32,349 nt of DNA from Sediminibacterium sp. (GTDB lineage Bacteria > Bacteroidota > Bacteroidia > Chitinophagales > Chitinophagaceae), in the NCBI GenBank assembly GCA_021300455.1, contig JAJTDP010000024.1:1-32349 (forward strand), read 5' to 3'. Of the stretch, positions 1-8,288 are shown one piece after another; within the stretch, counting starts at the first letter, position 1; each line of letters begins with the position of its first letter. Under the pieces are notes generated by a model. The model was not told where the DNA came from and ran no database searches. It saw nothing but the letters and a program-made list of their open reading frames with translations. A program made the translations under genes and the position numbers.

Positions 1-569
1 TTATGCGCTTCACTATACTCATGAAAAATACTTCTTAAATCAACCAAACCTAGGCCATTCTCTTTTACATACTTTCTCATCCAGCTACTATAAGCATTTA
101 AATCTCCATCCTGTGCATTGGAATAATCATTTTTTTCACCAATAGCAGCAGGTGTCACCACTATTACTTTAGCACCTGTGGCTTGTATTTTTTTCACCAC
201 CGCATCATAAAAACCACCAAATTTATCAAAATCGGTACCTGTATTAGAACTTGATTTATGCCATACATCATTCACCCCTACCCAAATTACCACTACATCG
301 GGTTTCTTTTCAAGCACATCCTTTTCTATTCTTAAGTATAGGTCATAAATTTTATTACCACTCACGCCTGCTCCATTTAACTCAAACTTATCCGCAGCCC
401 CTTTTGCGGCTATCATATTTTGTAAAACATCTATATATCCCCCTTTATTTACAGCGGCTTCTGTAATAGAATCACCAAAAAAGACCACTTTCTTTTTCTT
501 TTCCCCTCTAAAAGACATCAAGAATAAACAAGCGATAAAAGCGGTTAGAAGCGTTAATTTAATAGCCAT
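1..569 (-). CDS. SGNH/GDSL-family hydrolase, partial (C-terminus beyond left edge)
   Basis: The reading frame starts at ATG 569 and is still open at base 1, so only the N-terminal 189 residues are present. Residues 1-20 form a hydrophobic, signal-peptide-like segment (MAIKLTLLTAFIACLFLMSF), suggesting export. Block I of the SGNH family follows as FFGDSIT, with the nucleophilic Ser in GDS; a Gly-containing block II reads GAGVSGNKIYDL; block III with the Asn is WVGVNDVW. The C-terminal Asp-x-x-His block is not in the window. Such proteins are esterases or carbohydrate acetylesterases; the substrate cannot be named from sequence. Family call is firm, specific function unknown. Confidence 0.88.
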   Translation of the reverse strand, partial: MAIKLTLLTAFIACLFLMSFRGEKKKKVVFFGDSITEAAVNKGGYIDVLQNMIAAKGAADKFELNGAGVSGNKIYDLYLRIEKDVLEKKPDVVVIWVGVNDVWHKSSSNTGTDFDKFGGFYDAVVKKIQATGAKVIVVTPAAIGEKNDYSNAQDGDLNAYSSWMRKYVKENGLGLVDLRSIFHEYSEAH

Positions 570-676
570 AAAATTCAGTTATTGGTTAAATAATATATTT
601 CAGAGCTTAAGTTAGGCCAATTTCAGAATAATGGCTTTAAATGGCATTATTATTTGGAAAATTTTACTTCCCACCC

Positions 677-684
677 TATTTTTG
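677..684 (+). promoter_or_regulatory. Promoter -7 box for tRNA-Gln
   Basis: TATTTTTG matches the Bacteroidota consensus TAnnTTTG exactly, and a TTTG at 653-656 sits 20 bases upstream as a plausible -33 element. The tRNA begins 27 bases after the box. This is the best complete promoter in the window. Confidence 0.7.
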
Positions 685-711
685 CAGTCCATTCTAAGAA
701 TGGCATAGGAT

Positions 712-785
712 TGCCTGATAGTATAATGGTAGTACGACTGTTTTTGGTGCAGTTTGTCTTGGTTCGAATCCAGGTCGGGCAACCA
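712..785 (+). tRNA. tRNA-Gln (anticodon TTG)
   Basis: All four arms fold. Acceptor TGCCTGA 712-718 pairs with TCGGGCA 775-781 (one G-T pair). The D-arm is GTAT/GTAC around AATGGTA. The anticodon stem is ACTGT/GCAGT with loop TTTTGGT, so the anticodon TTG is at 744-746. The variable loop is TTGT and the T-arm is CTTGG-TTCGAAT-CCAGG. Discriminator A782 is followed by an encoded CCA (783-785). The weak U1-A72 pair is characteristic of bacterial tRNA-Gln. It is flanked by its own promoter (677-684) and terminator (799-823). Confidence 0.95.
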
Positions 786-798
786 ACAAAAAAAGAAG

Positions 799-823
799 CC
801 GCAACGCAAGTTGCGGTTTTTTT
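799..823. terminator. Bidirectional intrinsic terminator (tRNA-Gln / SET gene)
   Basis: CCGCAAC (799-805), loop GCAA, GTTGCGG (810-816), then seven T on the plus strand. On the minus strand the hairpin is followed by a T-rich tract (complement of 786-797). It therefore serves both the tRNA and the minus-strand operon whose last stop codon is at 822-824. Confidence 0.85.
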
Positions 824-1232
824 ATTCCTCGCTTTCTACGATAGTACCATAGTCTACTAGTAGCTCTTCGCCAGAAGCTATATCACGAATGGCTTCGAAC
901 TCCTCTCCATCGTTTAAAGAAATTACATTGGGGGTTTCTGAATGGTTTAAATAAATAACTAGGTCCACTAGTTTGAAACCATAGTCAGGTATGAAATAAT
1001 GATCCTCATCAAATAAACAATGATTCTCAATTAAATCCTTTGAGTGTTGTGGAAGTGCCTCTACTTCTTCTTTGCTTACTTTAATCCAATCTCCTACCCC
1101 TTTTGAAAAAATATTGCTTGTGCCTTTAGGAATATCTCTAATGGCAAATACACCAATGCCATGAAGTGGCGAAGGCTTAATCATCACATAAGTAGAGTTA
1201 GCTAATTCTTTTAATAGGGCTTCTTTATTCAT
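822..1232 (-). CDS. SET-domain protein (putative protein-lysine methyltransferase)
   Basis: This 136-residue protein is essentially one SET domain. The N-terminal SET motif is seen as HGIGVFAIRDIPKGT (residues 24-38), the SAM/lysine-channel motif as NHSETPN (96-102), and the C-terminal catalytic Tyr region as EELLVDYG (122-129). By family knowledge it would move a methyl group from S-adenosylmethionine to a lysine side chain; the target is unknown. It is the last gene of the nucleotide-sugar operon, starting 6 bases after rfbD ends. It lacks the cysteine-rich pre-/post-SET regions of eukaryotic histone enzymes, as is normal for small bacterial SET proteins. Confidence 0.85.
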   Translation of the reverse strand: MNKEALLKELANSTYVMIKPSPLHGIGVFAIRDIPKGTSNIFSKGVGDWIKVSKEEVEALPQHSKDLIENHCLFDEDHYFIPDYGFKLVDLVIYLNHSETPNVISLNDGEEFEAIRDIASGEELLVDYGTIVESEE

Positions 1233-1238
1233 AACAGC

Positions 1239-2102
1239 TTAACTCAATTTATTAATACATTCTACTAAAGAATTTTCCCAATGAGGAATAGTAATCGATA
1301 ATTCTTTTTCTATTTTATCTGTATCAAGTACTGAATAGCCTGGTCTTTTAGCAGGTGTAGGAAAATCGACAGTAAGTATTGAATTTACTTGGCAAGTTAA
1401 TCCTACAATAGATTGTATTTTTTTACAATACTCATACCAAGTCGTTTCTCCTTTATTGGCATAATGATATATTCCTTTTATTGCTTGACCATTATCTAGT
1501 GCAACTATCATTTTCATAGTAGCGTCTGCTAAATCTTTGGCATAAGTAGGGCGGCCTTTTTGATCTGATACTATATTTAACACATCTCTTTCTTTCATAA
1601 AGCGTATCATAGACTTTACAAAATTATTGCCATGTGTACTAAATACCCAAGAGGTTCTAATAATAATAGTATTAGGATTTGCGGCAATAGCTAAACGCTC
1701 TCCATCTGCCTTGGTAGAACCATAGAAATTTAATGGGGCTAATGCAGTATCTGTTGTATAAGGCGTGGTAGCGTTTCCTGTAAATACGTAGTCTGTAGAA
1801 AAGGTAATGAAAGGAATTTTCCTTTGATGCGCAATGGCTGCCATCTTTTCTACCGATTGAACATTTACTGCTTGTGCTAATTCTTTTTCTGATTCTGCTT
1901 TATCTACAGCCGTATAAGCAGCAGTATTAATAATAGCATCGGGTGCAATATTATTTATAATAGCATCAAGTGTATCTGGTTTTGATAAATCTAAAACGGA
2001 TCTATCTGTAAAAACGAATTCATATTGCGGGTAGCTTGCTGCCAACTGACCTAATTCCCAACCCAACTGACCATTTGCGCCAGTAACTAAAATTTTTCGC
2101 AT
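1239..2102 (-). CDS. rfbD: dTDP-4-dehydrorhamnose reductase family protein
   Basis: This 287-residue short-chain dehydrogenase/reductase is of the RfbD type. An NAD(P)-binding glycine motif GANGQLG is at residues 8-14, the STDYVF strand at 102-107, and the catalytic pair Tyr127 and Lys131 in YGSTK. The length matches the family (about 280-300). In the rhamnose pathway the enzyme reduces dTDP-4-keto-L-rhamnose to dTDP-L-rhamnose. No rfbA, rfbB or rfbC is in this window, so either those lie elsewhere or this reductase acts on another 4-keto sugar. It sits 5 bases after the UDP-glucuronate decarboxylase gene in a polysaccharide-precursor operon. Confidence 0.85.
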   Translation of the reverse strand: MRKILVTGANGQLGWELGQLAASYPQYEFVFTDRSVLDLSKPDTLDAIINNIAPDAIINTAAYTAVDKAESEKELAQAVNVQSVEKMAAIAHQRKIPFITFSTDYVFTGNATTPYTTDTALAPLNFYGSTKADGERLAIAANPNTIIIRTSWVFSTHGNNFVKSMIRFMKERDVLNIVSDQKGRPTYAKDLADATMKMIVALDNGQAIKGIYHYANKGETTWYEYCKKIQSIVGLTCQVNSILTVDFPTPAKRPGYSVLDTDKIEKELSITIPHWENSLVECINKLS

Positions 2103-2107
2103 GTACT

Positions 2108-3088
2108 TTATTTAGAAATAAACTCCTTAGGTAATTTTGTCCACTCAGAAGGTGGTAAGGATTTAAAATATTCGTATGTTTTTTTCAAACCTTCTGCACG
2201 ATCTACTTTTGGCTCCCAACCTAATAATTTTTTTGCCTTTGTAATATCGGGTTGTCTTTGTTTTGGATCGTCCACTGGTAAATCCTTATAAACAATTTTA
2301 ACCGAAGAACCAGTTAACTTCAATACCTCTTCTGCAAAATCTTTTAAACTAATTTCATTCGGATTACCAATATTTACAGGACTTGAATAGTCACTTAATA
2401 ATAATTTGTAAATACCATCCACTAAATCATCTACATAACAGAAGCTTCTTGTTTGTGAACCATCACCAAACACGGTCATATCTTCTCCTCTTAATGCTTG
2501 ACCAATAAAGGCTGGTAGTGCACGGCCATCATTCAAGCGCATTCTAGGACCATAGGTATTGAATATTCTAATAATTCTAGTTTCTACATGGTGGAATGTA
2601 TGATAAGCCATAGTAATGCTCTCCATATATCGCTTGGCTTCATCATATACACCTCTTGGGCCTACTGGATTTACATTACCCCAGTACTCCTCTGTTTGAG
2701 GATGCACTAACGGGTCACCATAAACTTCACTAGTACTTGCAACCAATATTCTTGCACCCTTCGCTTTAGCCAAGCCTAATAAATTATGCGTACCCATCGC
2801 TCCCACTTTCAAAGTTTGAATAGGAATTTTTAAATAATCGATAGGACTTGCAGGGGATGCAAAATGTAAAATATAATCCAATTTACCTTCTATCTCAATA
2901 AAGGTAGTCACGTCATGGTGTATGAATTGAAAATTTGGATTAGCTCTTAAGTGTGCAATATTTTGAAGGTCGCCGGTAATTAAATTATCCATGGCAATAA
3001 CATAGTAGCCTTCTTTTATAAAGCGATCACTTAAATGAGATCCTAAAAAACCTGCAGCTCCTGTTATTAAAATTCTTTTTTGACTCAT
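2108..3088 (-). CDS. UDP-glucuronic acid decarboxylase (UDP-xylose synthase type)
   Basis: This is a 326-residue extended SDR. The Rossmann motif GAAGFLGSH is at residues 10-18, the catalytic triad region includes STSEVYG (118-124) and Tyr148/Lys152 in YDEAK, and the motif [13 protein letters not shown] is typical of UDP-glucuronate decarboxylases. The enzyme oxidises and decarboxylates UDP-glucuronate to UDP-xylose (or UDP-4-keto-pentose). The immediately upstream gene makes UDP-glucuronate from UDP-glucose, so the two form a pathway. Spacing is 5 bases to ugd upstream and 5 to rfbD downstream. The protein appears complete. Confidence 0.9.
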   Translation of the reverse strand: MSQKRILITGAAGFLGSHLSDRFIKEGYYVIAMDNLITGDLQNIAHLRANPNFQFIHHDVTTFIEIEGKLDYILHFASPASPIDYLKIPIQTLKVGAMGTHNLLGLAKAKGARILVASTSEVYGDPLVHPQTEEYWGNVNPVGPRGVYDEAKRYMESITMAYHTFHHVETRIIRIFNTYGPRMRLNDGRALPAFIGQALRGEDMTVFGDGSQTRSFCYVDDLVDGIYKLLLSDYSSPVNIGNPNEISLKDFAEEVLKLTGSSVKIVYKDLPVDDPKQRQPDITKAKKLLGWEPKVDRAEGLKKTYEYFKSLPPSEWTKLPKEFISK

Positions 3089-3093
3089 AGTAT

Positions 3094-4356
3094 TTATTTT
3101 GTGGCAGTAGCCCTTCCAATGCTTTCATAATGATAACCTAATTCTTTCATTTTTGAAACTTCGAAAAGATTACGGCCATCGAATATGATTTTGTTTTTAA
3201 TTTCTTTTTCTATTCTTTCAAAATCGGGGGTTCTAAACTCACTCCATTCTGTGGCAATAATTAAAAAGTCGGCGCCGCTTAATGCTTCGTATGGACTACT
3301 TGCATACACTATTTTATCTCCTATTTGGGCTTTTACATTCGGCATGGCTTCAGGATCAAAGGCAGCAATAGTAGCGCCCATGGTAGTTAATGCCTCAATA
3401 ATACTTAAAGCAGGTGCTTCTCTAATATCGTCGGTATTAGGTTTGAAGGCCAAACCCCAAAGGGCAACATGTTTACCTTTTAAATCACCTTTGAAGTAGG
3501 CCTTTATTTTTTCAACTAAATGTAATTTTTGATTTGCGTTTACTTTTTCCACCGCTTTTAAAATTTCAAAATCATATTTCACTTCATCAGATGACATAAT
3601 TAAAGCTTGTACATCTTTAGGAAAACATGATCCACCATAACCAATACCTGGAAATAAAAAACGCTTTCCAATTCTATCATCAGAACCAATACCTCTTCTT
3701 ACCATATCCACATCGGCGCCCATACGCTCACATAATTGAGCCACCTCATTCATGAAAGAAATTTTAGTAGCTAAAAATGAATTGGCTGCATACTTGGTTA
3801 ATTCAGAACTACGCTCATCCATAAAAATAACTGGGTTACCCTGTCTTACAAAGGGGGCATATAAATCGCTCATTAATTTTTTAGCTCTCTCCGATTTAGT
3901 TCCTACTACCACACGATCTGGTTTCATAAAATCATCTACCGCCACCCCTTCTCTTAAAAACTCAGGATTACTCACTACATCAAACTCACCTTTATAATTT
4001 TTGGCAATAGCAGCACTTACTTTATCGGCAGTACCCACTGGCACTGTACTTTTATTGACAATAACTTTATAGTCTTTTAAAATTTTACCTAAATGATCGG
4101 CTACGCCTAATACATACTTTAAATCGGCACTACCATCCGCACCCGGAGGCGTAGGCAAGGCCAAGAATATAATTTCAGCCCCTTCAATAGCCGACTCTAA
4201 TTCTAGTCCTGGTTCGTATATTGTTATTTGACCAGCACTTAATTTATCTACTTTGTTTTTATCAATGTCTACACAAGTAACCTTGTTTCCTGTTTCTGAA
4301 AAACAAGTTCCTGTAACGAGTCCTACATAGCCTGTTCCTATGACTGTAATTTTCAT
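3094..4356 (-). CDS. ugd: UDP-glucose 6-dehydrogenase, with apparent in-frame internal deletion
   Basis: It oxidises UDP-glucose to UDP-glucuronate using two NAD+. Visible: NAD motif GTGYVG (residues 7-12), YEPGLE (47-52), the [11 protein letters not shown] block, STVPVGT, Lys188/Asn192 in ELTKYAANS, and catalytic Cys244 in GGSCFPKD. The protein is 420 residues. Relatives as I know them have, after YEPGLE, a stretch containing an RN..GRL.FTTNL-type segment before the strand [10 protein letters not shown]. Here YEPGLE runs straight into LESAIEGAE, so about 17-24 residues of the Rossmann fold seem missing at about 4195-4206, without a frame change. If real, the enzyme is likely impaired. Family assignment is certain. 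Confidence 0.92.
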   Translation of the reverse strand: MKITVIGTGYVGLVTGTCFSETGNKVTCVDIDKNKVDKLSAGQITIYEPGLELESAIEGAEIIFLALPTPPGADGSADLKYVLGVADHLGKILKDYKVIVNKSTVPVGTADKVSAAIAKNYKGEFDVVSNPEFLREGVAVDDFMKPDRVVVGTKSERAKKLMSDLYAPFVRQGNPVIFMDERSSELTKYAANSFLATKISFMNEVAQLCERMGADVDMVRRGIGSDDRIGKRFLFPGIGYGGSCFPKDVQALIMSSDEVKYDFEILKAVEKVNANQKLHLVEKIKAYFKGDLKGKHVALWGLAFKPNTDDIREAPALSIIEALTTMGATIAAFDPEAMPNVKAQIGDKIVYASSPYEALSGADFLIIATEWSEFRTPDFERIEKEIKNKIIFDGRNLFEVSKMKELGYHYESIGRATATK

Positions 4357-4367
4357 CTACTTATTTT

Positions 4368-5495
4368 TTAATTTAAAAATGATTTTACGCCTTCTACAAT
4401 ATACGCTAATTGTTCTTCATCCATTTCGGTGTGCACCGGTAGTGAACATACACAGGGGGTTAGCTTATCTGTAATAGGTAAATTCCAATTTGTATTTTTT
4501 TGTTCGCCAAACATTTTTTGCAAATGGCCAGGTACCGGATAATAAATCATACAAGGTATTTCCTTGGCTGCTAAATGGGCAATGAACTTATCGCGATCTA
4601 CTCCAATGAGTTGCATGGTATATTGATGATATACATGTGTACTATATTGTAAACTTGATGGTGTTATTATTTCTTTAACAGAAGCAAAAGCATTAGAATA
4701 ATATTTAGCTACTAATTGTCTTGCACTATTATATGCATCTAATTTTTTCAACTTGATATTTAATATAGCTGCTTGGATAGAATCTAATCTTGAATTACAT
4801 CCCACCACATCATGATAATATCTTGCAGACTGACCATGGTTTGCAATCATTGTCATTTTATCTGCTAATGCTTTATCATTTGTACATAAGGCACCTCCAT
4901 CTCCAAATGCACCTAAGTTTTTACTAGGGTAAAAAGAAGTAGCCCCAATATGTCCAATGGTTCCTGTTTTTTTAGTAACGCCGTTTGAAAAAGTATAATC
5001 AGAACCAATGGCTTGGGCATTATCTTCAATTACAAATAAATTGTTAGCCTTGGCTATTTCCATAATTTCTTCCATAGGTGCTGCATGTCCATATAAATGT
5101 ACTGGCACAATTACTTTTGTTTTTGGGGTAATGGCTTTTTTCAAACTTTCAATGTCCATACAAAAACTAATAGGATCTACATCTACAAAAACAGGTTTTA
5201 ATCCTAATAAGGCCACTACTTCGGTGGTAGCGATATAAGTAAAAGAAGGGGTAATAATTTCATCACCAGGTTTTAGGTCTAAGGCCATCATGGCAATTTG
5301 TAAAGCGTCGGTTCCATTGGCGCAAGGAATAACATGTTCTACGCCTAAATAAGTACTTAAATTTTGAGCAAAATCCTTAACGGCCTTCCCATTAATATAG
5401 GCAGCTGAATCCAAGACTTCTTGAATAGCTCCGTCTACCTCTGTTTTGATGGCCAAATACTGATTTTTAGTATCTACCATTTGAATTTTCCTCAT
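4368..5495 (-). CDS. DegT/DnrJ/EryC1/StrS-family sugar aminotransferase
   Basis: This 375-residue PLP-dependent aminotransferase is of the nucleotide-sugar type. CANGTDAL (residues 58-65) binds the cofactor phosphate, Asp158 in VIEDNAQAIG contacts the pyridine nitrogen, and Lys192 in FYPSKNLGAFGDGG is the Schiff-base lysine. The C-terminal HVYHQYTM and SLPVHTEM segments are family features. It would aminate a keto-sugar nucleotide; the exact sugar is not predictable here. As first gene of the five-gene operon, with a -7 box 15 bases upstream of the ATG, it points to amino sugars in a surface glycan. The MRKIQMVD start resembles other family members. Confidence 0.88.
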   Translation of the reverse strand: MRKIQMVDTKNQYLAIKTEVDGAIQEVLDSAAYINGKAVKDFAQNLSTYLGVEHVIPCANGTDALQIAMMALDLKPGDEIITPSFTYIATTEVVALLGLKPVFVDVDPISFCMDIESLKKAITPKTKVIVPVHLYGHAAPMEEIMEIAKANNLFVIEDNAQAIGSDYTFSNGVTKKTGTIGHIGATSFYPSKNLGAFGDGGALCTNDKALADKMTMIANHGQSARYYHDVVGCNSRLDSIQAAILNIKLKKLDAYNSARQLVAKYYSNAFASVKEIITPSSLQYSTHVYHQYTMQLIGVDRDKFIAHLAAKEIPCMIYYPVPGHLQKMFGEQKNTNWNLPITDKLTPCVCSLPVHTEMDEEQLAYIVEGVKSFLN

Positions 5496-5509
5496 CCTTT
5501 AAATTTGGG

Positions 5510-5517
5510 CAAAATTA
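5510..5517 (-). promoter_or_regulatory. Promoter -7 box for nucleotide-sugar operon
   Basis: Reading the minus strand, TAATTTTG is an exact TAnnTTTG match ending 15 bases before the ATG at 5495, implying a leader of only about 8 bases. No convincing -33 element at the ideal distance was seen. Confidence 0.5.
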
Positions 5518-5624
5518 CAATAAAAAGCCTAATTCAACCTAATTGTGGGTATAAGAAAGGCTTTCAAAACAAATTCAAGATTTATGCTATTTTTTATTGA
5601 TTTTTGCCCTACTGAAATAACAGC

Positions 5625-6872
5625 ATGATTTTATACCAATTCTTTTTAAAGCTCTACCCTATATTGGCTTATCTCATTAGTCCCTTTAATGAGAAAGCAA
5701 AGACTTGGGTAAATGGACAAGCCAAGGTTTGGGATGAAATTAATGCCCTTAGCCCAAAGATTAAACAACCCCTTATTTGGGTGCACTGTGCTTCATATGG
5801 AGAATACGAACAAGGGCTACCCATTATAGACAGCATTAAATTAAAATATCCATCGCATCAAATATGGCTTACTTTTTTTTCACCCTCGGGTTATGTGTAT
5901 AGAAAAAAAGATGCTAATGCCGACTTTGTCACCTACCTCCCTTTTGATGGTAAAAAAAATGCAAGGCTTTTTTTAGAAACCATAAACCCTTCTTTAATTA
6001 TTTTTATTAAATATGAGTTTTGGTTTTATTATTTATCTATTGCTAAAGAAAAAAATATTCCTACCGTTTTAGCTTCCGCGCTATTTAGACAAGGGCAAAT
6101 ATTTTTTCAATTCTATGGAGGCTTCTATAAAAAAATATTAAATTTATTTACGGCTATTTTAGTACAGGACCAAGCATCAGAAGACTTAATCAAACCCATT
6201 GTAAGTTCTAGCCAAATATGTGTAACTGGCGATACCAGATTTGATAGAGTAATAACCACTGCTAGTACCGTTACTAAATTTGAGTGGATACAAAAACTAA
6301 GTCAAAATAAAATTATCATAGCAGGTAGTACCTGGGAAACCGACCATATTGTTTTAGCAAAAACAACGCTAGATTTTAAAAAATTTAACTGGATTATTGT
6401 ACCTCATCATGTTGATGCCAGTTCCATAGCTGAGTGTAGAATTCATTTCCCTAAGGCCATTACACTTACTGAACTACTCGCTTCTAAACAACATTTTACT
6501 TTGCCTACTATAATTATAATTGACCAAATAGGAATTTTAAGAAGTGTATATCAATATGCCTATATCTCTTATGTGGGGGGTGGTTTTGGAAAGGATGGTG
6601 TGCATAATGTTTTAGAACCAGCCGCTTTTGGCAAACCGGTTATTTGGGGCAGTAACGATAGTAAATACAGAGAAGCCATTGGCTTAAGAAATGCAGGTGG
6701 CGGATTTGCTATTCAAAATGCAGAGGCACTCATTAATCAAATACAATTATTAATAGATGCTGAAAAGGATTATAGCAATACATGTTCTTTATCGGCACAA
6801 TATATCATAAAGCATGCGGGGGCTACCGATAAAACAATTGAATATTTAAAAGAGCAGCAATTTTTAAGGTAA
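5625..6872 (+). CDS. waaA: 3-deoxy-D-manno-octulosonic acid (Kdo) transferase
   Basis: This is a 415-residue GT-B glycosyltransferase that transfers Kdo from CMP-Kdo to lipid A precursor at the inner face of the cytoplasmic membrane. An N-terminal hydrophobic anchor (about residues 1-20) is followed by WVHCASYGEYEQG with the catalytic Glu, LTFFSPSGY, the IKYEFWFYY motif, GDTRFDRV, AGSTWETDH, and the sugar-nucleotide site YVGGGFGKDGVHNVLEPAAFG. Length is normal. Together with lpxB in the same window it shows an LPS-type outer membrane. It starts a plus-strand run with tdk and ccmB, although tdk has its own promoter. Confidence 0.95.
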   Translation: MILYQFFLKLYPILAYLISPFNEKAKTWVNGQAKVWDEINALSPKIKQPLIWVHCASYGEYEQGLPIIDSIKLKYPSHQIWLTFFSPSGYVYRKKDANADFVTYLPFDGKKNARLFLETINPSLIIFIKYEFWFYYLSIAKEKNIPTVLASALFRQGQIFFQFYGGFYKKILNLFTAILVQDQASEDLIKPIVSSSQICVTGDTRFDRVITTASTVTKFEWIQKLSQNKIIIAGSTWETDHIVLAKTTLDFKKFNWIIVPHHVDASSIAECRIHFPKAITLTELLASKQHFTLPTIIIIDQIGILRSVYQYAYISYVGGGFGKDGVHNVLEPAAFGKPVIWGSNDSKYREAIGLRNAGGGFAIQNAEALINQIQLLIDAEKDYSNTCSLSAQYIIKHAGATDKTIEYLKEQQFLR

Positions 6873-6879
6873 GAATAGC

Positions 6880-6887
6880 TACTTTTG
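6880..6887 (+). promoter_or_regulatory. Promoter -7 box for tdk
   Basis: TACTTTTG is an exact TAnnTTTG match, 32 bases before the tdk ATG at 6920 and just after the waaA stop, indicating that tdk (and probably ccmB) can be transcribed separately from waaA. Confidence 0.5.
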
Positions 6888-6919
6888 AATGAATCTTAAA
6901 AGCATTATAATTAGCAGGT

Positions 6920-7483
6920 ATGTTTATTGAACAAAATATTACAGGAGAAAGACGTGGTTGGATAGAAGTAGTTTGCGGCAGTATGTTTAGCGGCAAAACC
7001 GAAGAATTAATTAGAAGATTAAAAAGAGCAAAAATTGCCAATTTACAAGTTGCCATATATAAACCTGCTACCGATACGCGCTTTGATGTCAATAAAGTAG
7101 TAAGCCACGATGCTAATTTTATTGAATCGATTCCTGTAAAAAATGCAGCTGAAATTTTAGCATTATCAAAGACAGCAGAAGTTATTGGTATTGATGAAGC
7201 ACAATTTTTTGATGCAGGTATTATTGAAGTATGTGAAACACTCATGATGCAAGGCAAAAGAGTTGTAGTTGCAGGACTTGATATGGACTATTTAGGCAAG
7301 CCCTTCGGACCCATGCCCTCTTTATTAGCGACTGCCGATTTTATTACCAAGCTACATGCTATTTGTGTTAAGTGCGGTCATTTAGCCAATATTTCATACA
7401 GAACTAGCGATGAAGAAGGAACGGTTGTGCTGGGAGAAAAAAATAATTACGAACCAAGGTGTCGCATTTGCGCCGCTAAATAA
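6920..7483 (+). CDS. tdk: Thymidine kinase (type II)
   Basis: This 187-residue cytosolic enzyme phosphorylates thymidine to dTMP in pyrimidine salvage. The P-loop is GSMFSGKT (residues 20-27), the Walker B/catalytic segment is GIDEAQFFD (Asp92, Glu93), and the zinc-binding lasso uses Cys149, Cys152, Cys181 and Cys184 (CVKC ... CRIC). Length and all key residues are normal. It is followed after 25 bases by ccmB, so the two are probably cotranscribed though functionally unrelated. Confidence 0.96.
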   Translation: MFIEQNITGERRGWIEVVCGSMFSGKTEELIRRLKRAKIANLQVAIYKPATDTRFDVNKVVSHDANFIESIPVKNAAEILALSKTAEVIGIDEAQFFDAGIIEVCETLMMQGKRVVVAGLDMDYLGKPFGPMPSLLATADFITKLHAICVKCGHLANISYRTSDEEGTVVLGEKNNYEPRCRICAAK

Positions 7484-7508
7484 TATTTGCATTAGCAAAT
7501 AAAGTAAA

Positions 7509-8171
7509 ATGAAAATACATTTGAAATCGATTCTTACTTTATTGAAAAAAGATATGCTGCTAGAGTTTAGACAGCAGTATACTTTTTTTGGCATCTTATT
7601 ATACATTGCCTCCACCACTTTTGTAATTTACTTAACCATGGGCCAGCCCGATGATGAAGTATGGAATGGTTTATTTTGGATTACCCTTTTATTTATTTCT
7701 ATAAATACAGTGGCTAGAAGTTTTTTACAAGAAGGTAGAGGGCGTATGCTCTATTTTTATACTATTGCAAGTCCTATACATTTTATCTTTTCTAAATTAA
7801 TTTACAATAGCTTACTGATGTGCTTTATGAGTGGATTAAGTTTGCTATTATTTACATTGCTATTAGGCAATCCCTTAGAACATAGCTTGCTTTTTTTTGG
7901 ATTGAGTTGCATTGGAGGCATTAGCCTTAGTTTGGTATTTAGTTTTCTTGCAGCCATTGCCTCTAAAGCACAGCAACCCTCTGCTATTATGGCTATCCTG
8001 GGTTTTCCTTTAATTATTCCGCAGCTAATGCTTCTTATGAAAATTGCCAATATTGCTTTTGCCGATGTGGTGCAAAATGGACTACCTGAATTAGTAGGTT
8101 TATTATGCGGCTTTGATATTATGATTATAGCACTCTCCTATATTCTCTTTCCTTTTTTATGGAAGGAGTAG
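7509..8171 (+). CDS. ccmB: Haem exporter subunit CcmB
   Basis: This 220-residue polytopic membrane protein is the permease of the CcmA/CcmB ABC module of cytochrome c maturation system I. The N-terminus LLKKDMLLEFRQQY, the STTFVIYL helix and about six hydrophobic segments match the family, as does the C-terminal PLIIPQLMLLMKIAN segment. No ccmA is adjacent; ccmC and ccmD lie 3 kb away on the other strand. It ends at 8171 before two inverted repeats. Confidence 0.92.
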   Translation: MKIHLKSILTLLKKDMLLEFRQQYTFFGILLYIASTTFVIYLTMGQPDDEVWNGLFWITLLFISINTVARSFLQEGRGRMLYFYTIASPIHFIFSKLIYNSLLMCFMSGLSLLLFTLLLGNPLEHSLLFFGLSCIGGISLSLVFSFLAAIASKAQQPSAIMAILGFPLIIPQLMLLMKIANIAFADVVQNGLPELVGLLCGFDIMIIALSYILFPFLWKE

Positions 8172-8183
8172 GCGTTTTAATGA

Positions 8184-8283
8184 CGTGTTAAAATTATCAA
8201 TTTTAACACGATAGTGGAGATTAAAAAAAATCAAATAAAGAAGCAAATAAAAATAAAATATATTTTAATAATTTTATTTTTAT
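8184..8283. terminator. Inverted repeats between convergent ccmB and amn (candidate terminators)
   Basis: Two perfect inverted repeats fill the gap. The first has 12-base arms at 8184-8195 and 8199-8210 with loop ATC. The second has 13-base A/T-only arms at 8247-8259 and 8271-8283. Neither is GC-rich, but the position between converging genes and the T-rich ends on both strands fit weak bidirectional termination. The role is inferred. Confidence 0.45.
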
Positions 8284-8288
8284 GCGAC

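Noticed and set aside
251-466. 71-residue plus-strand ORF
   Set aside because: Antisense to the SGNH hydrolase, which shows clear GDS and GVND blocks.
612-809. 65-residue minus-strand ORF with a PDLDSNQD-like segment
   Set aside because: It is the antisense of the tRNA-Gln gene; such peptides are well-known artefacts of translating tRNA genes.
654-860. 68-residue plus-strand ORF
   Set aside because: It runs through the tRNA promoter, the tRNA and its terminator; no coding character.
6823-7257. 144-residue minus-strand ORF
   Set aside because: Antisense to tdk and the end of waaA; no family features, while tdk is unambiguous.
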